NCBI RefSeq assembly: GCF_000187245.1
Contig: NC_027863.1
Coordinates: forward strand, 1,229,629 to 1,293,628
Source: Ogataea parapolymorpha DL-1
Lineage: Eukaryota > Ascomycota > Pichiomycetes > Pichiales > Pichiaceae
Direction: 5' to 3'
DNA length: 64,000 nt
Positions 28,309 to 38,617 of this stretch are shown piece by piece. Under the pieces are notes generated by a model. It was not told the DNA's origin. It made no database searches and worked only from the letters and a program-made list of their open reading frames with translations. Numbering within the stretch: position 1 is the stretch's first letter; each line of letters begins with the position of its first letter. Made by a program: the position numbers and the translations under genes.

Positions 28309-31300
28309 ATGACGATTTCCTCCAAGGTGAATGATCTCCTGGTCCGATTGCCGCGTCTTTTCGACTTTGCCTGCACGCCGGACCTTGACACCAGTCTGAT
28401 GCGGATTCTCTACTACGCCCTTTCGGGAAATGGAGAGCATTATCGGCTGTTGTTTCCGGATCTCGTCGTAAACGGGGACTTTCCGTCCAGCTGGGAGGAC
28501 ACGATCATCCACGATTACCATGGGTTCCTGACAAAAGGCCGATTTTTTGACCAACAGCAAAAGAGTACCAGCAAAGCCCACCACGGGAGAATTTGTGCGC
28601 GCAAAATCGAAAAGAACCAAATAGTCTACAACTGCTATGACTGCGGAATAGACGAGACATGTTGTCTATGTGACGACTGTTTCAACAAGGAACAGCACTC
28701 GGATCACAACGTCGGAACGCACATATCCACTGGAGATGCGATCTGCGACTGCGGAGATCTAGACTCTTGGAAATGCGAGCTCAATTGCGTGGCCAACAGC
28801 ACTATGGAACCGGAGCCGGAAGATTTGCCCGACGATTTGGTGCATAATATCTACGAGGTGGTACAGACGATCCTTGACTATTTCATCGATGTGCAGTCGC
28901 TAAACACGCAGATCGTGCCAGGTACTCGCAGTTACCTGTACTCCAAACACGACCCAAACATGTTCAAGCAGCATTCCGACGCAGCAAAACTCTCCTTCGA
29001 AAAATACGGGGTCGATGACGTCAACTCGGAAGCTTTCTGCTTGGTTGTTTGGAACGACGAGTTCCACGACTGGGCTACTTCACAGCAAAGCATTGCACTT
29101 GCGCTGCCGAGTATTGGCACCGATAAGAAGCAGCTGCTCACACAAGAAATAGACAGGGTAGGCAAGTGCACGATATCCGTGAGCACGCATGTGGATATTC
29201 TGCTTGACGAATTCTACAAAGTCCAGACACATGGATTGACGGCCACCATCGTGTCTTCAAGAGACGTTTGTAGAGATTTTTTGTGTGAGATAATCATCAA
29301 GTGGCTGTCCACAATGACCGAACACCCAAACTCTAAGATTGCCGAAACGATAAAGACCGCAATTGCCACACACATGTTCAGCCAGTATCATAGTGTTCAT
29401 GAAAGGCAGAGTATTCAAGAGAATTTGTATGATTTTGAACGGAAATCAATTTTTGGCAATCTTCTCCCCGACTTCAAAATACCAAATATACCCGGAAGTC
29501 GATTGAAAAGGGACACCACTATTTCATTACTGCGCTCCAATGGGATACATTGTACTCAGGAAGCATTGAATCCAGGGGAGCCCGTTGCTGCATCGACAAC
29601 AAGAATACAGCTCTTCTTCTTTCTTGAAATGAGACTTTGGAAGAAACTCCGTAAAGTTTTACGCAGTTTATTGATGCCCACCTTAACTACATCCTACAAA
29701 TACAGACAGACTCTAGCGGACCAAATAGTGGAGATTTTACCGGCTCTTGAATTGACACAGGCAATGTATGACCGCGAATGGAACTTATCGCTGCTGGACC
29801 ATTTCCGCCTACAAATATATTTGGATCCAAATATTGGGACCCATTTGCTGAAAGCTGGAAAATTAGACAGAATATTTCAGAGCGCTCTCCAAGTTTTCAA
29901 GAAAAATGTGCATTCAGATACAGGTGTTTATGCTCCACAGCAGAATGTCCATGATTGGAAGATACAAAGACTACTGAATGCCGAATCTGCGTCACTTAGA
30001 GGATTAGAAACCCTTGCAAACTATATTAAGCCTGGAGCAGAGGAGATTATGAATGTCGACACTTTATGCTACATTCTTCTTATCCTCAAAATTTTCACTC
30101 AATCCTGGTCACTGAAGCGCAAAACCGATGTTCATGTTGAGCATGAGAGCGAGGAGAGCAAACTCTATTTCATTCGTGCCCATCAAGTCTACAATCTCAC
30201 CAAACACATTGGCAAAATTATTGCTGGTGTTGACCATAGATCGGAAATTGTCGAAAACGCAATTGCAGTCATAGGATTATATCTGAATTGTACCTGTGTT
30301 TATGACAATGATTTAGACATCATCAAGTATGATGTCGCCAGAGAGAAGACGTCATTTATCCATCCCATCCATTCTCTTCTCGCTGAAGTCTGCCGCAATT
30401 ATAAGTTCTTCGAGCCACAGATGTTGGAGCGAGAAAGCTCGCAAGTGCATTTGGCAGGGTCTCTACTTGTTGCTGATAAAAATGTTGATTACATCAATCT
30501 TTTTGCTATTGCGGACCAGGTCCTTCGCAGCCAGGTGCTTTCGGCTCAAATTTTGTCTGGCTTCTGGGTTAGAAATGGACAAGAGGCTGTTTTTCAGGAA
30601 TTGTCGTACAGATACATTTTCAACCCAGAAGGTGACTTGTATTTAAACCAGCTGAGTGTCTTGAAAGAGACTTCACTGAAGCGCTCGCTTCTCAACATCC
30701 TTGATAGATATGGGCTGTTGAACTGCGTTATGGGCGACTTACAGTTTGACAACACTGTCTACGAGGAGAAAATCTACGCTATCATTGGAGAGCTGGTTAA
30801 TTTCTTGTATCGGATGCTCACTTATCGTGTCTTCTTTGATAAAAGCATCAGTCAAGAAGATATTGAGTACCTGAAAACTAAATATTCCATCTGCTACAGA
30901 TTGAGTCTGAATCCCGTTCAGTATACCGAACTGAAACGATTGGTGGACAACCCTTCATATTTTGACCGTGCATTGAACGAGGTTGGTGAATTTGTGCCTC
31001 CAACAGGTATCAGTGATTATGGACATTACGTTTTGAAACCTGAAGTTTATCAGGAACTGGACCACATGAGCTTCTTTAACCGTAGCAATTCCCAGGATGA
31101 TTTGGAGATGTCGTTGTTGAAAAGTCTCGCCAAGTTGAAGAAAAAAAAGGTTGAAGACGTCATCATTGTGCCGCAGATTTACAAGCTCAAGGATGGTGAC
31201 TTGGCAGGATTTTCTCGGATTGGTTCAGTCCTGAGAACACCTATTTTTGTGAAGTTTCTCTACAAAGCGTTGTCTTTTGCAATTTCCTCGGACAATGACT

Positions 31301-33717
31301 ATTACGTTCCCTCGCTGCTTCACCTGATTCATGCCATTATTATTGATGATGGGCTATACCATACGGATGAGAACCATGGTCTTCAAAGCTTCATTGACAT
31401 ACCTGTTTGCAACTTACTACTCACCATCATTCAGAAGGAGGACATTTCGAAAATTGTTGCAAAGAAGGCCTCTCATATCTTAGATTTGTTATTGATGAAA
31501 GATGAAAGTGTCCTGCAGTCATTAGTTGACTGTTTTGGACAGGCCCACATTGATGAGTTCAAGAAGACTGCTAATGGCATAGTTTTGGAAACTAAGAAGG
31601 AGCGTGCAAAAAGGCTAGCATTGAAAAGACAGCAAAAGATCATGAAAAAGATGAGCAAACAGCAAGCTGCGTTTGTGGAGAAAAACAAGGAATTCTTCGA
31701 GGAGTCGCCCGCCTCCAATGAGATGGATACTGACAACACTGAAACTGAGCTTCGAAGTTGTATTTACTGCCGAAACCCAGAAAACTACAATGAACTATTT
31801 GGTATGCCCACTCTTATTTCCCATTCATCTATTTTTTGGAACATTCCAATTTTGGACATGGATGCGCCATCATTTATGATCCCTGGTTTCCCGCAAGCCG
31901 AATCCAAGACTCGCAAGCGTAAGTGGAACGATCTGGTGAACGACATTTCCTGTTTTGGCACCAAGTGTACGCGGTCAAAGTATGTCATCACAGGATGTTT
32001 GCATGGGATGCATTTCAGCTGCTTCCACAACTATCTGAAGGAGAACAGATTTGACGTCTCACAGTATACGTGCCCTTTATGTCAATCATACTGCAATTCG
32101 TTCATTCCCACGTCTCCATTTCCTGATTTTGAGCTTGAGATCGCATCAGAACTCAAGTCGCGCAGCTGGCAGAATATATATCACGAGAATCATGGAGATA
32201 ATTGTTCTGAGCTTAGCAGCTATGTGTTTGATAAGAAGATGTTCCGTGTGTTGTCTCACTCTGAAACACCTGCTTACAAGACAATAATGAAGCAGCTGAA
32301 GACTTTGATGAAAGAAAACAAGATCATGCGGAAGGTGGCCAAGACCTCTTCTCATTTACTTTCGATGAAATTCTCGTTGCCTATTCTTTTGGGAAACACT
32401 CTGGAAATGTACGAGATTGCTTCGAGGTTTGACTTTGACGACCAGAAGGACGACTTGAGCTCAATGAACACTACTCTGCTACAATCTCTGATCCAGTTTC
32501 GCGTGCTTCTCAATTATCTACCTCCGGACCCGACAAGCGAACAAAAAAGGTCTGCCGAGTACAATACGTTGTTAAGAACCAATAATTTTGGATTTACCAC
32601 CGAGATGATGATTCTGTACTTGGAAGGAAACGAATCTTGTGATATTTTGATGAGAGTTGGAATGACCAAATGGATTGTTAAGAGCTTTTTCTCATTAATT
32701 TCTCGGTTCAGTTTGAACCCAAATAACCTGAAAATTGATAGTATTTTGGATCAAACAGACCCAGTGGACGAGTCGATTAAGGATATGTTTGTCACTCTTG
32801 CCAAGAAATGTGCCGCCAACTTGTTTAGAAAATTCATTAGCGAGATCGGGCCAACATACTACGAGGACGAGCTAGTGAATAAAATTCACGCCATCATGAT
32901 CAACATTTTTAATCGCTACTACCGCCAGTTGGAATTTGTTAAGCACACTTTCAAGCTCAGTGGTGGACATTTTCTTACGTTTAACGAGCTATTCCAAAAT
33001 CTCAAGGACCCAAAAAGTCTTGAGTACTCTGTTTCAGTGCAAATGGCGACACTAATGTCCCACTACCTGAGCTCACCCAACGCGCTGGTTTTGGACTTCC
33101 CAGGAAGGGTTCATTTATGCGATCTTCCGGAAAAGCTTACAGATTTTCTCAAGAACGATCTAATCAGCAAGGAAAAGGCCTCAGAAAGAAAGTTCCTCTG
33201 TCTGTTCTGCGGGACGCTGGTGAAGAAAAAAGTCCAGCATTTGACCAGCTGCAAGCTTAACGATGCAAGCTACTCGCTGTTTTTCTCGCCGTTCAATAAC
33301 AAGTTGGAATTTGAGCTCACAGCTACGAAAAGCAACTTTTTTGTGGACATCCAGATTCCCAACGGCGCGTCTGTCAACGTGGGCTCGCCATACTTCAACA
33401 AACACGGTGAGCCGGCAGGCGGTCTGCTGGGCGCTGGGGAGTCCGGAACATTACATTTGCCTCGATATAACTACATCAACAAAATCTGGCTCAACCAGTT
33501 CTTGATCTCGACCATTTACCGAGACCTCCACACGACTATTATGCGTCGGAGAAGAGCGGCGCCGTTCCAATTTGGTATTCCTGCACGCGATCCACCACAG
33601 GCGTCGGACGATGACGAGGAGATGAGCGAAGATGTGGACGACGACACAGAGGCGATGGACCCTGAAGAGTTTCTGACCGATCTGTTAATGCGCCAGGGCT
33701 ACTACGAGCTGCTATAA
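28309..33717 (+). CDS. UBR2: Ubr1-related RING E3 ubiquitin ligase, Ubr2-like paralog
   Basis: 1802 aa from ATG 28309; the frame is open further upstream but only from a TTG, and inside the shared promoter. It is built like UBR1. The UBR box is at about 91-160 (HHGRICARKI, YNCYDCGIDETC, ICDCGD), and the ClpS-like segment VVWNDEFHDW at about 245 also keeps Asp and His. The RING is at about 1150-1260 (CIYC, CLHGMHFSC, CPLC), followed by a C-terminal cap of a different form (FLCLFCGTLVKKK, SPYFNKHGEP) and an acidic tail. In S. cerevisiae Ubr2 targets Rpn4 for degradation. The Ubr2 assignment rests on the more divergent UBR box and cap. Confidence 0.75.
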   Translation: MTISSKVNDLLVRLPRLFDFACTPDLDTSLMRILYYALSGNGEHYRLLFPDLVVNGDFPSSWEDTIIHDYHGFLTKGRFFDQQQKSTSKAHHGRICARKIEKNQIVYNCYDCGIDETCCLCDDCFNKEQHSDHNVGTHISTGDAICDCGDLDSWKCELNCVANSTMEPEPEDLPDDLVHNIYEVVQTILDYFIDVQSLNTQIVPGTRSYLYSKHDPNMFKQHSDAAKLSFEKYGVDDVNSEAFCLVVWNDEFHDWATSQQSIALALPSIGTDKKQLLTQEIDRVGKCTISVSTHVDILLDEFYKVQTHGLTATIVSSRDVCRDFLCEIIIKWLSTMTEHPNSKIAETIKTAIATHMFSQYHSVHERQSIQENLYDFERKSIFGNLLPDFKIPNIPGSRLKRDTTISLLRSNGIHCTQEALNPGEPVAASTTRIQLFFFLEMRLWKKLRKVLRSLLMPTLTTSYKYRQTLADQIVEILPALELTQAMYDREWNLSLLDHFRLQIYLDPNIGTHLLKAGKLDRIFQSALQVFKKNVHSDTGVYAPQQNVHDWKIQRLLNAESASLRGLETLANYIKPGAEEIMNVDTLCYILLILKIFTQSWSLKRKTDVHVEHESEESKLYFIRAHQVYNLTKHIGKIIAGVDHRSEIVENAIAVIGLYLNCTCVYDNDLDIIKYDVAREKTSFIHPIHSLLAEVCRNYKFFEPQMLERESSQVHLAGSLLVADKNVDYINLFAIADQVLRSQVLSAQILSGFWVRNGQEAVFQELSYRYIFNPEGDLYLNQLSVLKETSLKRSLLNILDRYGLLNCVMGDLQFDNTVYEEKIYAIIGELVNFLYRMLTYRVFFDKSISQEDIEYLKTKYSICYRLSLNPVQYTELKRLVDNPSYFDRALNEVGEFVPPTGISDYGHYVLKPEVYQELDHMSFFNRSNSQDDLEMSLLKSLAKLKKKKVEDVIIVPQIYKLKDGDLAGFSRIGSVLRTPIFVKFLYKALSFAISSDNDYYVPSLLHLIHAIIIDDGLYHTDENHGLQSFIDIPVCNLLLTIIQKEDISKIVAKKASHILDLLLMKDESVLQSLVDCFGQAHIDEFKKTANGIVLETKKERAKRLALKRQQKIMKKMSKQQAAFVEKNKEFFEESPASNEMDTDNTETELRSCIYCRNPENYNELFGMPTLISHSSIFWNIPILDMDAPSFMIPGFPQAESKTRKRKWNDLVNDISCFGTKCTRSKYVITGCLHGMHFSCFHNYLKENRFDVSQYTCPLCQSYCNSFIPTSPFPDFELEIASELKSRSWQNIYHENHGDNCSELSSYVFDKKMFRVLSHSETPAYKTIMKQLKTLMKENKIMRKVAKTSSHLLSMKFSLPILLGNTLEMYEIASRFDFDDQKDDLSSMNTTLLQSLIQFRVLLNYLPPDPTSEQKRSAEYNTLLRTNNFGFTTEMMILYLEGNESCDILMRVGMTKWIVKSFFSLISRFSLNPNNLKIDSILDQTDPVDESIKDMFVTLAKKCAANLFRKFISEIGPTYYEDELVNKIHAIMINIFNRYYRQLEFVKHTFKLSGGHFLTFNELFQNLKDPKSLEYSVSVQMATLMSHYLSSPNALVLDFPGRVHLCDLPEKLTDFLKNDLISKEKASERKFLCLFCGTLVKKKVQHLTSCKLNDASYSLFFSPFNNKLEFELTATKSNFFVDIQIPNGASVNVGSPYFNKHGEPAGGLLGAGESGTLHLPRYNYINKIWLNQFLISTIYRDLHTTIMRRRRAAPFQFGIPARDPPQASDDDEEMSEDVDDDTEAMDPEEFLTDLLMRQGYYELL

Positions 33718-33795
33718 AGTTTTTCAAGGCAGTGTATAGTTGTTTGGCCAATAAAATTTTTTTGAATTATTCATTACTTTCTCAACTTTGTCAAC

Positions 33796-33996
33796 ATGTA
33801 TTCCGCCATCTTCAACACCTTCTTCAAGAGAAATGCAGCATTTGTTGGAACCGTGTTTGCTGGTGCATTTGTGTTTCAAGCGTACTTTGATGTTGCTGTG
33901 ACCAAGTGGTACGAAAACAGAAACAAGGGCAAGCTGTGGAAGGACGTCAAGCTCCAATTGCAAGCTGGTGACGATGAAGATGAAGACGACGAGTAA
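33796..33996 (+). CDS. QCR9: Cytochrome bc1 complex subunit 9
   Basis: 66-aa subunit of respiratory complex III, the same length as S. cerevisiae Qcr9. The conserved core FFKRNA, FVGTVFAGAFVFQ (one membrane helix) and WYENRNKGKLWKDVK is followed by the acidic end typical of the family. S. cerevisiae QCR9 has an intron near the start; this copy reads as a single exon from ATG 33796. Confidence 0.95.
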   Translation: MYSAIFNTFFKRNAAFVGTVFAGAFVFQAYFDVAVTKWYENRNKGKLWKDVKLQLQAGDDEDEDDE

Positions 33997-34142
33997 GCGT
34001 CGCGGGGTGTACAGCTAGATAGAACGCGGTCATATAAAGTGAATGAAACAATTAAATTAGTCAATGTCCAATTACTTTGATTACCGAATCAAAACGTCTC
34101 AAGATCATTAGCGGCTCCAAGACCGTTCGTTGTATTACACCA

Positions 34143-35273
34143 TTAAATTATCTCCGTAATCTTTTCATCATCAGAGCCCTCCTCCTGGTCCTCCGCAGCC
34201 TGGTCCTCCACCGGCTCGTCCCGCATCAGCATCTGGACCACTTTGTCACAAAGCTCCTCCACCTTCTCGTCTTTGGCAACCTTATGTAGCTCTCTTATGA
34301 GCGGATACACGCTCTTTCCTCTCAGATACTCCCTGCCTTCCTTTGTAACACAGAGCAGCAAGACACTCTCCAGATGCGCCACCAGTAGCTCCTTGAGAGG
34401 CTCGATTTTCTTGTCTGGACCGAGGAGCTGCAGCTCTTCAGGCAGATCAAATATTTCATCGTCTTTCAGACCTTTATTCTCGGCCAAAGCAAACGGACCA
34501 ATGATGTAGGGCAAAATATTAATTCTCTCGTCTTCCAGCAGCTCCATGTGACGGTCGGTGTCGAAAAGCGAATTTTTAATCGTGTAGACGACACCTTCCC
34601 TCCTCGTCTTGGAATCGTATTTTTCTGTGAAAACCAGCAGTTTGGCAATAGGAACAACATGGTCGTACTCCTGCTCGGTGACAAAGTATTCTCGCCCCCG
34701 AGGAAAGCGGGAGACATCCGCAAAGAAGTATGAGAGGTAGTCGTAGGTGGCATATTTGTTGAGCTTGCGATCTGCTCCCTTGACAAACAGGTCCATTAAG
34801 CAGTCCATACAGTGGTTGCTCTTGAAGACTTCTCTGTCGGTTTGGCCGAGATCCACCTGTAAATCAAATACTTTAAGGATCTCATCGCTTTTGGCAAGAT
34901 TGGCAAGAAGTATACACATGAGATCTGCGTTTGTGTTCTTCAAATTGACTAGTTGTTGAATTAGATATTTAACAAAATCCTCATCCTCGACAATCAATTT
35001 GCGGAACTCGAGGTCATCACAGAGATTAGCCAGAATAGTAAGAGAATTCATCACTACTGCTGGGTCTTTCTCCTTGCTCAGATTCTTGAGATCCTTGACA
35101 GGCTCGCAATTGTTGTGCTTGAAAAGCGCTGGGTTCCGTCCGGAGGGCGAGAATTGTACCAAGTTTTCCAGAGCTATCTCCCTAATTTTGTACTGGGGAG
35201 CATGTAAAAATTCCACAAGCTGGGGTTAGTTCGCAGGTCCTGACCAACTTACTTCTTCGAGCTCCGAAACCAT
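34143..35273 (-). CDS. HGH1: Hsp90-linked cochaperone Hgh1, two exons
   Basis: Exons 35253-35273 and 34143-35219 on the minus strand, 365 aa. Hgh1 is an Armadillo/HEAT-repeat adaptor that brings Hsp90 to translation elongation factor eEF2 for folding. Without splicing the frame opens only at a GTG. Joining the ATG at 35273 gives an N-terminus MVSELEE-LVEFLHAPQ that matches the family start. Repeats run through the protein (ALENLVQFSP, NSLTILANLCDD, LCILLANLA-like), and the tail is acidic. The intron is given as its own entry. It is in tandem with TFG1 on the same strand and convergent with QCR9. Confidence 0.9.
35220..35252 (-). other. Spliceosomal intron of HGH1, 33 nt
   Basis: Donor GTAAGT, branch site ACTAAC and acceptor CCCAG. 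The branch adenosine is 6 nt before the final G. The length is a multiple of three, but the branch site contains an in-frame TAA, so an unspliced transcript stops after 15 codons. Confidence 0.88.
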
Positions 35274-35358
35274 GATCACTGGCACAGGTTGAAATTTTAT
35301 ATTTTTTTTTCGAATATTTTTTTTTACATTACATGCATATTATTATATTAATTTTGGT

Positions 35359-36978
35359 TTATCCTCGCTTCATCACCATCTTATCCTTGACAATGAAGTT
35401 CTCTCTCAGAATTCTCTTCAATTCGTCCTTATAGTTTGGATCCAGACTAACCTTGTGCTTGAGCTGTCTGACAAGTGTCTGGAGCGGGATCGGACCATTA
35501 GCAACCAGTGCATCCACGTCTGCCTTGGTGATAGGTCCCGAATCACCCTCAAGCTTGACCTTGATCTTCTTCGGGGACACGCTCTCAGGCGACATGGAAC
35601 GCTTGATTGCTGTTTTAGGGTTCCACTCGCCTGCCGGGAACTCACTCAAAACCTCCTTACTTGCCTTCAAAACCACAAATCCGTCGCGATAAGACTTGAC
35701 TTTGATCTGCGGTGTTGTTCTGCGGATCGAAATTACAGGTAATTCTCCTGTTTCCTCCTGTTTGATCTTTGCGTCTGCAGACTGCTGCGTTTCAACCTCC
35801 TCCATCTCACTTTCTGAAAGATACGGGTCTTCCTCGTCGTCTGTATCGTACACTTCGTTCATGGCGTTCTTTGCCAGAGCTCTTCTCAACTTCTTGCCTT
35901 CCTTGTCGATCTTTCGCGTCTCAAACAAATCGTCCAAATCGTCGCCCTCGTCTTTTTCAATCAGGTTGTTAGCACGAAGCTGTTCACTCTTGATTTTTTT
36001 CTCCACAAGCTTGCTTTCCTCCTCATTACCTTCAAGAATCGGAGCTTCCTCGTCGTCCTGGAACTCGTCATCAAAATCCAGAGTTTCGTCATCCGACCGT
36101 TTCACGTCCTCAGCCCGCTGTGAAGTGGCTCTCATTTTCCTGTACCGGAAATCGACCCGCTCTCCCCTCTCGACCTCGTCCTGCATCTTTCTCATAATCC
36201 ATCTGGAAGTCTGGCTGTTTTCCTTCATCTTGGCTTCAGCCTCCTCCAACGTCAGCGTAGCGTACTTGTTGCGCGGCGTGAATTTGTAGAACTTTTCCAC
36301 CGGAATCATCTTGAAACACTTGTTTTGGTTGTCCAGCATCAACAGACAGTAATTATCTGTATTTCCTGCCTCATAATTTCCGATCCACGCTTGTTTGGCA
36401 TCATAGTCCTCCAGAACCCACGGATAATATTCCTCGTACCGCAGCTTCCTCTTGTTGTCGTCAAACACCTTGACCTGTCTCGTCTTGCGCTTGAAAAATG
36501 GCCGTCTGCTTTGACGAGCTCCTCCGTCTGGCGCCACCACAGACATCTCCAGTTCTCGCTTGGCCTCTCTAGCGGCCTCCTCTTCGCGACGCTGACGCTC
36601 TTCCTCCCTCCACCGACGCTCCGCCTCAGGCAATTTCGACCAGTCGACGTCGTCGTCCAAAATCACCGTTGGCAGTTCCTCTGTCTTGATACCCTGCTGC
36701 GCAAGCAATTCCCGCTTTTTCTGTTCCTTTAGCAGCTCATTTTTGCGCTCCTCGATTCGCCTTTGCTCCAGCTCCTTCAAGGACAGTTGGAACTGCAGGT
36801 TCTTGGGATCTTTTCTGTGTAGTCTTGCGGGCTCCTCAAAGTCCTTCTGCGGGTTCACTTTCTTCACCGAGTGGAACTTCAAAATATGGTAATGAGTATC
36901 CTCAATGTCCTTCTCGGTGCACGCACGCAGCGGGAAATACTCGTACCTAGTACTGCCCTCGGATTTGATGTTAGACAT
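35359..36978 (-). CDS. TFG1: Transcription factor TFIIF large subunit
   Basis: Alpha (RAP74-like) subunit of TFIIF, which binds RNA polymerase II for initiation and elongation. It is 539 aa, shorter than the 735 of S. cerevisiae Tfg1. The N-terminal dimerisation half is at about 10-290 (EYFPLRAC at the start, YYPWVLEDYDAKQAWIGNYE, NYCLLMLDNQNKCFKMIPVEKFYKFTPR). A long acidic/Lys-rich middle follows. The C-terminal winged helix is at about 470-535 (ITKADVDALVANGPIPLQTLV, LKRILRENF). The start is the ATG at 36978. It is divergent from EMC6 with a 53-bp gap. Confidence 0.93.
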   Translation of the reverse strand: MSNIKSEGSTRYEYFPLRACTEKDIEDTHYHILKFHSVKKVNPQKDFEEPARLHRKDPKNLQFQLSLKELEQRRIEERKNELLKEQKKRELLAQQGIKTEELPTVILDDDVDWSKLPEAERRWREEERQRREEEAAREAKRELEMSVVAPDGGARQSRRPFFKRKTRQVKVFDDNKRKLRYEEYYPWVLEDYDAKQAWIGNYEAGNTDNYCLLMLDNQNKCFKMIPVEKFYKFTPRNKYATLTLEEAEAKMKENSQTSRWIMRKMQDEVERGERVDFRYRKMRATSQRAEDVKRSDDETLDFDDEFQDDEEAPILEGNEEESKLVEKKIKSEQLRANNLIEKDEGDDLDDLFETRKIDKEGKKLRRALAKNAMNEVYDTDDEEDPYLSESEMEEVETQQSADAKIKQEETGELPVISIRRTTPQIKVKSYRDGFVVLKASKEVLSEFPAGEWNPKTAIKRSMSPESVSPKKIKVKLEGDSGPITKADVDALVANGPIPLQTLVRQLKHKVSLDPNYKDELKRILRENFIVKDKMVMKRG

Positions 36979-37031
36979 TAAACGTGCTAATTATTTTTTT
37001 TTGCCTCCGAAAATCCTTACACTGAAAAATA

Positions 37032-37343
37032 ATGCTCAAGTACGAACCCAACGTCGCATACAAGAGGAAAGTCGTCGCCAAAGTGAAGGATGTCACGTCA
37101 CTGTCGTTCGGCGTCTGCTGCGGCATTCTGCGGCTCCAATCGGTCTACGGGCTGGCCTTTTTCCTTGCGACAAATCTATTAACAAGTGTCCTGTTCTATT
37201 TAGTGTTTGTGGGTGGAAAAAAACGGGACGCTGGCCAGTTCTTTGAGAACCCGATCCAGGAAGTGTTCCTCAGCGAGCCAGGCCGCTATCTTGCCAGCTA
37301 CGTCATGATGTGGTGTCTATTTTACGCTTTGGTTTCCCCATAA
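37032..37343 (+). CDS. EMC6: ER membrane protein complex subunit 6
   Basis: 103-aa subunit of the EMC insertase in the ER membrane, close to the 108 aa of the yeast protein. The conserved features are the cytosolic lead-in VVAKVKDVTSLSFGVCCGILRL, two or three membrane helices, and the end FFENPIQEVFLSEP followed by the last helix with FYAL. Its 3' end overlaps the coding sequence of the convergent mannosyltransferase by 41 bp. Confidence 0.9.
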   Translation: MLKYEPNVAYKRKVVAKVKDVTSLSFGVCCGILRLQSVYGLAFFLATNLLTSVLFYLVFVGGKKRDAGQFFENPIQEVFLSEPGRYLASYVMMWCLFYALVSP

Positions 37344-38499
37344 ACTGTTCCCGGAACCATCGATCAGTCTTCATATACTCGAACGTCCATGGATACGCCT
37401 CGAGCTTGTTGACAGGCATGCGGAATTTTGGAGCGAGATCGTTCGCAGTTGTTGGCGGCACAGACTCGGGCAGGTCCCAGTTGAGAACATGGAACAGGCG
37501 ACGCAGACCGCTCTGCGATGAGAACGCAAAATCCTTAGCCGGATCACAGGCGCAGTGGTTGCGGACTCTCACGTTTTTGTCCAGCGGACACGTGTTGCGG
37601 TTGAGCAGGCCAGAAAGGCCAGTGTTGGGCAGCCAAAAGATCTTGGACGCAGGCACAAACAGCGCTACGGCCAGCGTCTTCACGTTGTAGTCGGTCCAGC
37701 GCTCAAGGAAAAACCCATTGGTGTTGTCCAAGTAGTGGAAGAACCGCTCGTAGTCCCGCGAGCGGAAGAACTCGAGATCCACCACCTCGAAGTTGGAATC
37801 GAAATTACACTGCGTGTACTGGTTTTCGTAGACAAACGGCAGCACGTCTGTCTCGTTGTAGGGCAAAAGACTCAGAAACTCCTCGAACGCAGGCACCAGC
37901 GACTTGGTGAGCGTCTTGGACTCGACCGGCGCGCTCGCAAACCCGTACACCAGCTGGTGTATGTGCATATGCCGGAAAAAATCGTCCTTCAGGTCGCACG
38001 CCAGCTGGGACCCGACCTCGACGTTGCAATAGTATCTGTAGTTGCGCATTATTGGCAGGAACTGGAATCCGTACGTCTGAAAACGGTTTTTCAGTTTGTA
38101 CTGCAGAAACCTGGAGCAGGGCGACGCCGAGGCAGACTGTCTGAGAGCCTGGTGCAACTTTCCTTCGTCGATCGACTCAGGCACGTCGTAATGCGGCGAC
38201 GATATCTGCTCAAAGTGTGCCTGTCCCGAACACAACTTCTGCAGCCGTGCTCGCAGTTCCGGTGACATCTCGTGATCAGCATAGTACGCAAACACCCAAT
38301 CATACTTGTATTTTTTGTTGAAAGAGGACTCCACAGAGTGGACTGTGCGCAGCAGCGACTGTGCCACGTCGATGTTCGGGACGTACGTGTAGAACGTGGC
38401 GGGCACGCGCGGCTGCTCAACGGGTTGGAGCTGTGGGCTGCAAAACCAGAATGCCAGCACAAACACCAGGATCACCAACAACCTCTTTCGTTTCAACAT
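37303..38499 (-). CDS. KRE2/MNT1-family (GT15) alpha-1,2-mannosyltransferase
   Basis: 398-aa type II Golgi enzyme that adds alpha-1,2-mannose to O- and/or N-glycans. A short basic cytoplasmic end (MLKRKR) is followed by a signal anchor (residues 7-20). The GT15 catalytic domain at about 35-385 shows ATFYTYVPN, a CNVEVGS string, the highly conserved YTQCNFDSNFEVVDLEFFRS, then FFLERWTDYNVKTLAVALF and a late Cys-rich CACDP segment. Kre2, Ktr and Yur1 paralogs cannot be separated by reading, so no symbol is given. It is convergent and overlapping with EMC6. Confidence 0.9.
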   Translation of the reverse strand: MLKRKRLLVILVFVLAFWFCSPQLQPVEQPRVPATFYTYVPNIDVAQSLLRTVHSVESSFNKKYKYDWVFAYYADHEMSPELRARLQKLCSGQAHFEQISSPHYDVPESIDEGKLHQALRQSASASPCSRFLQYKLKNRFQTYGFQFLPIMRNYRYYCNVEVGSQLACDLKDDFFRHMHIHQLVYGFASAPVESKTLTKSLVPAFEEFLSLLPYNETDVLPFVYENQYTQCNFDSNFEVVDLEFFRSRDYERFFHYLDNTNGFFLERWTDYNVKTLAVALFVPASKIFWLPNTGLSGLLNRNTCPLDKNVRVRNHCACDPAKDFAFSSQSGLRRLFHVLNWDLPESVPPTTANDLAPKFRMPVNKLEAYPWTFEYMKTDRWFREQFMGKPKRKIDTTS

Positions 38500-38617
38500 A
38501 GAGTGCCAAGACCGAAAAAAACACCGGGGAAGAGAATCTTGTCGCGTGAAAGGTGTGATTACGTAATACAGAGCGATCCGAGTTGCGGTCTATACATGCG
38601 GACCAAGCCACTGCGGG

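Noticed and set aside
37555..38265. 236-codon open frame antisense to the KRE2-type mannosyltransferase
   Set aside because: The GT15 signature is on the other strand and this frame has no recognisable domain.
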